Origin: an uncultured Saprospiraceae bacterium
GTDB taxonomy: Bacteria; Bacteroidota; Bacteroidia; Chitinophagales; Saprospiraceae
Assembly (NCBI GenBank): GCA_937941765.1
Contig: CALDGQ010000003.1
Coordinates: forward strand, 1-61,358
Length of the DNA stretch: 61,358 bases
Reading direction: 5' to 3'
Under the pieces are notes generated by a model, which searched no databases, was not told where the DNA came from, and was given only the letters and a program-made list of their open reading frames with translations. A program made the translations under genes and the position numbers. The first letter of the stretch is position 1, and every line of letters begins with the position of its first letter. Shown here piece after piece: positions 54,937 through 61,358 of this stretch.

Positions 54937-57900
54937 ACATAGGCAACGATTTCGCCAAGTGTTCTAAGTTCCGTTAATTCATTCGGATTGATACTCGACA
55001 TTTCAGGATATTGTTTTGTCAATGCACCGAAAATCTCGACACGTTTGATAGAATCTATACCAAGATCAGCTTCCATATCCATGGTCAATTCCAACATTTC
55101 AGCAGGATAACCAGTTTTTTCACTAACTACTTCCAGTAAGATTTTTTCTAGTTTCGAATTGTCCATTCCTGGAGTACTTGAAGAAGTTGCAACAGCTTTA
55201 GCGATCGGAGCTGCAACGGCAACTTGTGGAGTATTGGTAGTTGTATTGTTTGAAATTGTACCACTTTTAGGAGCAACATGATTGACGATCTCGCCAAGCG
55301 TTCTAAGTTCGGTTAATTCATTCGGATTGATGCCAGACATTTCAGGATATTGTTTTGTCAATGCACCGAAAATTTCGACACGTTTGATAGAATCAATTCC
55401 AAGATCCGCTTCCATGTCCATGCTTAGTTCTAACATTTCAGCAGGATAACCAGTTTTTTCACTGACTACTTCCAACAGGATTTTTTCCAAATTCGAAGTA
55501 TCTATTCCTGAAGTGCTAGGAGTTGCAACAACTTTAGCGACTGGAGCAACTGCAGCGACTTGTGGACTATTAGTATTTGTATTGTTTGAAATTGTACCAC
55601 TTTTAGGTGCGACATGAGTGACGATCTCACCAAGCGTTCTAAGTTCGGTTAATTCATTCGGATTGATACCAGACATTTCAGGATATTGTTTTGTTAATGC
55701 ACCAAAAATTTCGACACGTTTGATAGAATCAATTCCAAGATCCGCTTCCATGTCCATACTTAGTTCCAACATTTCAGCAGGATATCCCGTTTTTTCACTG
55801 ACTACTTCCAACAGGATTTTTTCCAAATTCGAAGTATCTATTTTTCCATTGTTAATAACTGGTGTGGGTGCTACAATTGTAGAGGTTGCAACAGCAGGAG
55901 CTATACGAGTTGTAGGTGAAGTACTGGTTCCGTTTTGGCCATTTGAATAACCATTGGTTTTTCCGTTTGTATTTCCAAAAGCAGGTGTTGTGGTTGGAAT
56001 GGTTTGATGTACTTTATTTATGCCATTTTGTTTTGTAGCAAGTGTTGTTGATCCACCATTGGTATTGTCTATCTGACTAGTTAGTATTTGTAATAATTGA
56101 TTGGATTGCGAATCCTGAGCGCTCATGAATTTCTCAAAAATTTCTAGCGACTTGATTTGATTAGCTTTGAAAGATTCTAATGTGGATTTCAAAAGCTGTA
56201 ATGTTTCTTTATTCATTTCTTCTTCTTCATTTAGAATGTTAGTGAAAATTGGAGTGGAATTATTTGCAATGACTGGAACTTTGACTCCTGAGATTTTAAA
56301 GCCATCATTCATGACCTCATCGTATGCTTTTTTGGTATTGGCAGCAACATAATTATTACCACTGAGTTTGACATTTAATTTTGTTATAGCTGGCAATTCA
56401 GGTTGTGATCTTTTGTATGGATCAATGTTAGCAATTGGAAGACCTAAAACTTGTAACTCTACAACTGCCTGACGAAATTGCAAATCACTATCTTTTTTAT
56501 GACTTGCATTGATGGCAACTGCATGAAAATCTTTTCCCTTTAAAATATTTTTAACCAAATTTGTCAATATCCCTTTTGGACCGAATTCTACAAAGACCCG
56601 ACCACCAACAGAATGAATGTTTTCGATTTGATTGCTGAAGTATACAGGGTTCAAGATTTGGTTTTGTAAAACACTTTTTAATTGATTGACATCTTGAGGG
56701 TAAGGTTGTCCAGTAGTGTTGGAATAAACAGGAATTTGTGGTGTATTGAAGTTTTGAGTTTGTACAAAATTTGCAAAAGGTACTTGTGCGTGTTTTACAA
56801 ATTCAGTATGGAATGCAGCCGAAACAGGAAGTGGAACGACTTTAAATCCTTGATTCTTTAAATGATTTTCTGCAGTAGCAATAGCAGAAGTACTTCCACC
56901 TAATACTACTTGATTTTTTGAATTAATATTGGCAATTCGAATATTTTGTAAACTAGCAATTGCTTCTTCTATTTTTGATAATTCTCCTTTCACTGCTAAC
57001 ATAGTACCTGCATCTGCTGATGGATTTTGACTAGCCATAGCATCACCGCGTTTTTTTGCTAACTTCAAAAAAGTAGCATCATCATAAGCACCTGCTGCCC
57101 ACAACGCAGTCAATTCGCCAAAACTATGTCCAGCTGTAAAATCCGCTTTGAAACCTGCTTTCTTGAATATTTGATAACAGCCCATACTAAAAGAACCAAT
57201 CGCAGGTTGCGCATTTTGAGTAGCAGTTAATGCTTGTTGCTGTTGCTTTCTTTTTTCTTCTGAAAAAACAGGAACAGGAAAAATAGTTTTAGATAATGCT
57301 GGTTCATTGTTCGCTTTGAATAAAGTGTCAGTAATATCAAAAGCTGTTCTGACAGCTGGAAATGCATTTAGAATTTCTTTTCCCATTCCAACATATTGAG
57401 AGCCTTGACCAGAAAAAAGTGCTACTATTTTTTGAGAAGGATCAATTCCATTCGGACGATAGTAAATGCCTTTTGGATGTGACCATGCTTTGTTATCACT
57501 ACTTAAATTTTGAACGCAAATTTCTAAAAAAGCAATGCATTCTTCAATATCTTTTGTGACAAAACCTATTCTAGCATCTGTGCTTGATGGACTTGTATTA
57601 TTTTGCTGAATTAGTTGATTGAAAACATTTTCAGCACTTGAAGATCTTAGTTCAGTCAAAATAGATTGACACTTACCTAACAACACATTTGAATTATTAG
57701 CATCTAGTAAAACAGTTTTGTATGGTTCATGCAATCTGTAGTTTTGAGGTTGCTTTCCAACATATTCTTGCATTGCAACGTGTACATTGATACCTCCGAA
57801 TCCAAATGCACTCACACCAGCACGACGTGGATGTTGATCTTTAAACCAAGGTCGTGTTTCAGTATTGATGTAAATTGGTGAATTGTCAATATCAAATTTT

Positions 57901-59168
57901 GGATTAGGTTGCTCTACATTAATTGTTGCAGGTAATACTTTGTGGTGCAATGCTAGCACTGCTTTTATCATTCCTGCTGCACCGGCTGCAGATTTGGTGT
58001 GACCGATTTGTGATTTTACTGAGCCCAATGCAGTACGCTTTGCAGTAGATTTGTCCGCACCAAAAACCATATTCATTGAAGTGAATTCGGTAGGATCTCC
58101 AGCACCTGTTCCTGTTCCATGCGCTTCTAAAAGCCCGACCGTTGATGGGGCATAACCAGCATCTTCATAAGCACGATTCATTGCCAAGGCTTGCCCTGAA
58201 GGACGTGGTGCATAAACCGATTTGAACCGACCATCACTAGATGCACCGACACCTGTTATAACAGAATAAATACGATCTCCATCTTTTTCTGCATCTGACA
58301 ATCTTTTTAAAACTAACATTCCAATTCCTTCGCCAATCAACATTCCATCCGCTTTTGCACTAAAAGGACTGATGTTTCCAGATTTTGAAAATGCTGGTGT
58401 TTTACTAAACGACATGTACATGAATGGGGAGTTGTCCGTATCGACACCACCAGTCAACATCATATCCGCTCGACCTTCAATTAATTCACTCAACGCCATT
58501 TTTACAGCACTCAATGAAGCAGCACAAGCCGCATCAACGACACTATTAATTCCACCAAGATCGAACCGATTGGTAATTCTTCCCGAAATTACATTTCCCA
58601 GTAAACCTGGAAATGCATTTTCATTCCAGCCAACGTAGGCTTTTTTCATTTTATCAATGATACGAGGAATGTCCGTTTCCGCAATTCCACTTGCACGTAG
58701 TGCTCTTTCCCAAATTGGATATTGAAGACGGGCAATCAAAGGAGTGATTAACTTTTGACCACCACCAACTCCTAACAACACACCTGTTTTTTCCTTCAAA
58801 GGTGCTGTGAATTTTGTGGACTTACGTCCATATCCAGCATCCTCCAATGCATCTCTAGCAGCTACCAAACCTAACAATTGACTTGCATCAGTGACTTCTA
58901 AAATGTTTGGTGGTAATCCAAATTCCATGGGATTGAAATCTATTTCTGGTAAAAAACCACCTCTTTTACAATAGGTTTTATCAGGAGCGTTCATATCAGG
59001 ATCATAATAATCCTCAATCAACCAACGATTGGCTGGAACTTCTTTGATGGAGTCTTTGGCTTGGATAATATTGGTCCAATATTCTTCAACATTTTTTGCA
59101 TCCGCAAAAATTGCAGAAAGACCAATAACGGCGATAGGTGTTTTCCTTAAGGAACTGTTTAGATTCAT
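54927..59168 (-). CDS. pfaA: PfaA N-terminal part: KS-AT-ACPx3
   Basis: This 1413-aa frame starts the PUFA synthase PfaA. The ketosynthase (about 1-470) has active Cys215 in DAACAASLSAVK plus EAHGTGT and the later SAFGFGGINVHV. The acyltransferase (about 560-900) has Ser682 in GHSFGELTAL, after LFSGQGSQYVGMG. A Gln/Ser/Thr-rich linker (about 1000-1100) leads to three ACPs with phosphopantetheine Ser1148, Ser1260 and Ser1373, each in ADLGIDSIKRVEI. It loads and carries the chain. The TAG stop lies right after the last ACP, before a slippery sequence; the canonical KR-DH continues in the -1 frame. TetR is 71 bp upstream on the same strand. Confidence 0.93.
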   Translation of the reverse strand: MNLNSSLRKTPIAVIGLSAIFADAKNVEEYWTNIIQAKDSIKEVPANRWLIEDYYDPDMNAPDKTYCKRGGFLPEIDFNPMEFGLPPNILEVTDASQLLGLVAARDALEDAGYGRKSTKFTAPLKEKTGVLLGVGGGQKLITPLIARLQYPIWERALRASGIAETDIPRIIDKMKKAYVGWNENAFPGLLGNVISGRITNRFDLGGINSVVDAACAASLSAVKMALSELIEGRADMMLTGGVDTDNSPFMYMSFSKTPAFSKSGNISPFSAKADGMLIGEGIGMLVLKRLSDAEKDGDRIYSVITGVGASSDGRFKSVYAPRPSGQALAMNRAYEDAGYAPSTVGLLEAHGTGTGAGDPTEFTSMNMVFGADKSTAKRTALGSVKSQIGHTKSAAGAAGMIKAVLALHHKVLPATINVEQPNPKFDIDNSPIYINTETRPWFKDQHPRRAGVSAFGFGGINVHVAMQEYVGKQPQNYRLHEPYKTVLLDANNSNVLLGKCQSILTELRSSSAENVFNQLIQQNNTSPSSTDARIGFVTKDIEECIAFLEICVQNLSSDNKAWSHPKGIYYRPNGIDPSQKIVALFSGQGSQYVGMGKEILNAFPAVRTAFDITDTLFKANNEPALSKTIFPVPVFSEEKRKQQQQALTATQNAQPAIGSFSMGCYQIFKKAGFKADFTAGHSFGELTALWAAGAYDDATFLKLAKKRGDAMASQNPSADAGTMLAVKGELSKIEEAIASLQNIRIANINSKNQVVLGGSTSAIATAENHLKNQGFKVVPLPVSAAFHTEFVKHAQVPFANFVQTQNFNTPQIPVYSNTTGQPYPQDVNQLKSVLQNQILNPVYFSNQIENIHSVGGRVFVEFGPKGILTNLVKNILKGKDFHAVAINASHKKDSDLQFRQAVVELQVLGLPIANIDPYKRSQPELPAITKLNVKLSGNNYVAANTKKAYDEVMNDGFKISGVKVPVIANNSTPIFTNILNEEEEMNKETLQLLKSTLESFKANQIKSLEIFEKFMSAQDSQSNQLLQILTSQIDNTNGGSTTLATKQNGINKVHQTIPTTTPAFGNTNGKTNGYSNGQNGTSTSPTTRIAPAVATSTIVAPTPVINNGKIDTSNLEKILLEVVSEKTGYPAEMLELSMDMEADLGIDSIKRVEIFGALTKQYPEMSGINPNELTELRTLGEIVTHVAPKSGTISNNTNTNSPQVAAVAPVAKVVATPSTSGIDTSNLEKILLEVVSEKTGYPAEMLELSMDMEADLGIDSIKRVEIFGALTKQYPEMSGINPNELTELRTLGEIVNHVAPKSGTISNNTTTNTPQVAVAAPIAKAVATSSSTPGMDNSKLEKILLEVVSEKTGYPAEMLELTMDMEADLGIDSIKRVEIFGALTKQYPEMSSINPNELTELRTLGEIVAYVGK
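54951..55848 (-). repeat. Three near-identical ACP-coding tandem repeats
   Basis: The ACP units are spaced 336 and 339 bp (Ser codons at 55725, 55389 and 55050). The first two are almost identical in DNA, including the linker TISNNTxTNxPQVA; the third has more changes (TMDME, SSINP). Such repeats arise and change in number by recombination. Three copies are fewer than the five to nine of well-known marine PUFA synthases. Confidence 0.9.
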
Positions 59169-59239
59169 TATAGTTGTTTAGTCGATTGCAACTTTCTGAT
59201 TTCCCGTCAAAAAGATGCAATTCGTTTTTAAGTCATTTT

Positions 59240-59857
59240 TTAAATCGTCACTCGGAAAAGTTCAGATTCGGTTTCTAATATTTTAATTCCTTTTGAAGTA
59301 CAAAGACCACGTAAATAGGGGACTAATATTCCAAAGGTTAATCTTTCTTTACTGAATTCTTCTGATGGAAATTGGCGCGTATCTTTCAATATTTTCAACA
59401 TTGCTAATACGGTTTTTCCAACTACAGGAACATCCAAATCAGATGGAAAAATTTTATCTTTTATTCCCCAATTTGCAATCTCAATTAATTGTTGGTGTGC
59501 AAAATTTCCAGTGTTTCGGTAAGATTCATTTAGTAGGCCAGGGTAGTAGTGAAGGATGTCGTTGAAAAAATTTGGATTCACTTGGTGCGAACGACTGACA
59601 ATTTTTTGATGTATGTATCCCATTGCTTCAATCGCATTTCTTGCTTGCGAAATCAACTCCTCGTTTTCCTTTTTGACCTTGGTGTGGTAAACGGATAAGC
59701 ATGCTTTTAGTAACGCTGTTTTATCTTCAAAGTGCTTGTAAATCGTGCGCTTTGAAGTATGCAGTTCTTTTACAATACGGTCTATTGTAACTGTTTTGAC
59801 ACCATTTTGAATAAATAGCGACATGGATTTTTCAATTATTATTTCCCTTGTAATCAT
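59240..59857 (-). CDS. TetR-family regulator of the pfa operon
   Basis: The 205-aa protein has the TetR N-terminal helix-turn-helix, SLFIQNGVKTVTIDRIVKELHTSKRTIYKHFEDKTALLKACL (about 12-53), and a helical ligand domain with no recognised match. It is the first gene on the minus strand before pfaA (71-bp gap), divergent from the PPTase gene, so it is placed to sense a lipid or acyl-CoA and control both. A 9-bp inverted repeat at 59879-59914 in the shared region is its probable operator. Confidence 0.85.
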   Translation of the reverse strand: MITREIIIEKSMSLFIQNGVKTVTIDRIVKELHTSKRTIYKHFEDKTALLKACLSVYHTKVKKENEELISQARNAIEAMGYIHQKIVSRSHQVNPNFFNDILHYYPGLLNESYRNTGNFAHQQLIEIANWGIKDKIFPSDLDVPVVGKTVLAMLKILKDTRQFPSEEFSKERLTFGILVPYLRGLCTSKGIKILETESELFRVTI

Positions 59858-59878
59858 AGAAAAAAAGTTGTTTTAATC

Positions 59879-59914
59879 CTTGTGGTAATATTTTAGTTCC
59901 AAAAGTACCACAAG
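59879..59914. promoter_or_regulatory. Candidate TetR operator in the divergent pfa promoter region
   Basis: CTTGTGGTA (59879-59887) and TACCACAAG (59906-59914) are perfect 9-bp inverted repeats, 18 bp apart. On the minus strand a perfect -7 box TAGTTTTG (59925-59918) puts the tetR/pfaA start near 59910, right on one half-site. The sites lie between the divergent tetR and PPTase genes. The half-site spacing is larger than in the best-known TetR operators, so two dimers or another regulator are possible. Confidence 0.5.
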
Positions 59915-59983
59915 TAACAAAACTATATTTACTTTACATCAATTGAGTTCCGTTAAATTTTATTTTATGAATGAATCGTTGAA

Positions 59984-60607
59984 ATGGTAGCTATTTACCA
60001 AGTCAATTTGAATAGTTTTAAAAGTGAAAATTCGCTTGAAAAATCATTGAAGCAGGTGCCATCTTCAATGCACGAACGAGCTAGACGCTATCAGTCCGAC
60101 CAAGATGCGTTTGCATTTGTGTTGGGTAGGTTGTTGCTGCAAAGCGGACTGAAAGATTTAGATTTGGAAAATGGTTGGGAGCAAATTAAAATTGATGTGA
60201 ATGGAAAACCATATTTGGAAAATTGTTTTTTTAATATATCTCATTCCGAGGATTTGGTAGTCTGCGGAATTTCAAAAACTATTGAATTAGGAATTGATGT
60301 AGAATATATGAATGAAGTTGACTTATCTTTATTTGAAGATTGGTTTACAAAAAGAGAATGGGAAATGATACATCAAGCCAATCAGCCATTGCTTAAATTC
60401 TATGATTTTTGGACTAGAAAGGAAAGCATTATAAAAGCATTGGGTTTGAAATTATCGGATTTGAATCGGTTGCCTATTGAGGTATTCGAAGACGCTTTTG
60501 TACTAGATAATCAGCAATGGTATTTACAAGAATTGGATTTTGGGAAAAATTATAAAGGTTGTTTATGTACAAGTTTACGAGCAGGTATAATCCTAAATAA
60601 ATTATAA
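59984..60607 (+). CDS. pfaE: Sfp-type 4'-phosphopantetheinyl transferase (PfaE role)
   Basis: The 207-aa enzyme transfers phosphopantetheine to the ACP serines, here probably those of PfaA. The core motifs are complete: NGKPYLEN (73-80), FNISHSED (83-90), the metal site LGIDVE (102-107) and WTRKESIIKALG (143-154). The size and single domain fit Sfp-type enzymes. It diverges from the tetR-pfaA operon across a 126-bp region that could give joint control. The ATG at 59984 is used because the nearest earlier ATG (59966) soon meets a stop. Confidence 0.9.
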   Translation: MVAIYQVNLNSFKSENSLEKSLKQVPSSMHERARRYQSDQDAFAFVLGRLLLQSGLKDLDLENGWEQIKIDVNGKPYLENCFFNISHSEDLVVCGISKTIELGIDVEYMNEVDLSLFEDWFTKREWEMIHQANQPLLKFYDFWTRKESIIKALGLKLSDLNRLPIEVFEDAFVLDNQQWYLQELDFGKNYKGCLCTSLRAGIILNKL

Positions 60608-60623
60608 ACTTGTTAATTATTTA

Positions 60624-61070
60624 TCAATAAGGAAGATGAAACAAATCCCAAAACTTAAATGAAAAGGTATAAAGCAAAATCAACACAATTAAAATCACTA
60701 GAATTACTTTAGCACTAAACCCACGTCCATCACTAGCTTCTATCTTATTCTCTGCCACCTGTTTTTCATAAAAAATATCATCCTTATCCGCATCATGAAA
60801 AGATTCATTTTCATCTTTTTGTGCTTCATCCATTTTCTTTACGATCTCAGCAGCGGTATCAACATCAATTGCACGTACATTTAATTTGATGCCACCAACA
60901 TCAATATGAAGAACAGAATTTATATTTGAATTTGAAATAAAACTAGGAATTCCAGCTTCTTTTAATCGAGCTGCATACAGATAGGCTTTGGATTCCCAAT
61001 AAAAAGTTTTGATAACAACAACTTTTACGTTTGGATCATCTTCAAAAAAATCGAGTATTGTATCATCCAT
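60624..61070 (-). CDS. DUF2007-domain membrane protein
   Basis: The 148-aa protein has an N-terminal DUF2007 fold (about 1-80) with VVVIKTFYWESKAYLYAARL and EAGIPSFISNSNINSV, which resembles a ferredoxin-like alpha-beta domain often found with signalling proteins. A charged segment (DEAQKDENESFHDADKDD) and a C-terminal membrane helix (VILVILIVLILLYTFSF) follow. The start at ATG 61070 is used; the longer frame to 61295 runs through a palindromic repeat. It converges on the PPTase gene. The function is unknown. Confidence 0.78.
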   Translation of the reverse strand: MDDTILDFFEDDPNVKVVVIKTFYWESKAYLYAARLKEAGIPSFISNSNINSVLHIDVGGIKLNVRAIDVDTAAEIVKKMDEAQKDENESFHDADKDDIFYEKQVAENKIEASDGRGFSAKVILVILIVLILLYTFSFKFWDLFHLPY

Positions 61071-61358
61071 GATTAAAGTTACGAAAATTTGTATTTCGAT
61101 TAGTGGCAAGAAGTTGAAATCCTTTGCCTCGCGTAGGAGCACGTCAGACTGTGCGAAAATTCCCAAAGCAAAGAGGTTAGAAACCTTTTGCTCGAATACC
61201 GTGTGTGTTACGAGATGAAGGTTTCTAACCCTGTCAATTATCACGAATTGAATAAAAAATTCATATAATAAAAAACTATTATGTGAAAATTTCAAAAACT
61301 TCCATGATTAATTTAAGTTCTTTTAATCCCATCCAAATGGATTTTAACCCAGGTGGTT
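61071..61358. other. Window end: upstream region of the DUF2007 gene with a 13-bp inverted repeat
   Basis: GGTTAGAAACCTT (61175-61187) and AAGGTTTCTAACC (61218-61230) are perfect inverted repeats, 30 bp apart, with TTGCTCGAATACC and GTGTTACGAG between. The region just above 61070 should hold the DUF2007 promoter. No further gene can be identified up to the window end. Confidence 0.6.

Noticed and set aside
61071..61295. N-terminal extension of the DUF2007 protein
   Set aside because: It runs through a perfect palindrome (61175-61230) and has no family-like sequence; MDDTILDFF at 61070 is the natural start.
1..61358. tRNA, rRNA, insertion sequences or prophage
   Set aside because: I looked in the larger gaps and saw no CCA-type tRNA shape, no rRNA text, no transposase, integrase or phage structural protein.

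Overview
This window comes from a low-GC member of the Bacteroidota. The signs are type IX secretion C-terminal sorting domains (PNP-type motif, GxY-type end), Bacteroidota-style -7 promoter boxes (TAnnTTTG), many SPII lipoproteins, TonB-dependent receptors, an archaeal-type prolyl-tRNA synthetase and weak or absent Shine-Dalgarno sites. The PUFA-synthase cluster and overall style fit a Saprospiria-like lineage; that placement is inference, not proof.

Layout. 1-6342: envelope and housekeeping genes (thioredoxin-fold lipoprotein, T9SS cargo, family 2 glycosyltransferase, CysQ, GalE, two lipoproteins). 6412-15831: peptidases (M1, a secreted M43 with Cys-rich repeats, M16), TonB and a secreted TonB-C-like protein. 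15934-18075: methylmalonyl-CoA mutase. 18216-22134: a metal-uptake operon behind a perfect 25-bp palindrome, carrying a lipoprotein, a TonB receptor, a Fur/Zur regulator and a His-rich envelope protein. 22389-36451: HemW, an Omp85 protein, GNAT/FemAB-like enzyme, O-methyltransferase, EamA transporter, peroxiredoxins, ClpS and Aat (both N-end rule), an M23 peptidase, a DUF3127 protein and ProS. 36730-40693: secreted or outer-membrane proteins, one of extreme low complexity. 40984-43823: MarR-HmgA-HppD tyrosine catabolism. 43950-60607: a complete pfa-type secondary-lipid (polyunsaturated fatty acid) synthase cluster. 60624-61070: a DUF2007 protein.

The pfa locus is the highlight. On the minus strand run a TetR regulator, pfaA (KS-AT-ACPx3), a KR-DH reading frame, a pfaC-like giant (KS-CLF-AT-pseudoDH-DH-pseudoDH-DH) and pfaD (enoyl reductase); a dedicated Sfp-type phosphopantetheinyl transferase is divergent. 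PfaA is normally one protein ending KR-DH. Here the ACP frame stops at a TAG (54927-54929) directly after GGGAAAG, a canonical -1 slippery heptamer. Six bases later comes a 9-bp stem with a 12-nt loop. The KR-DH frame is open through this point, encodes PfaA-like linker sequence upstream of its first possible start (a TTG), and has no ATG or GTG there. I infer programmed -1 frameshifting giving a short KS-AT-ACP3 product (1413 aa) and a 2251-aa full PfaA; a plain indel or a TTG re-start remain alternatives.

Intergenic DNA holds several families of dispersed palindromic repeats, one nested inside another, and a 124-bp tandem repeat. I saw no rRNA, tRNA, CRISPR array, insertion sequence or phage genes.
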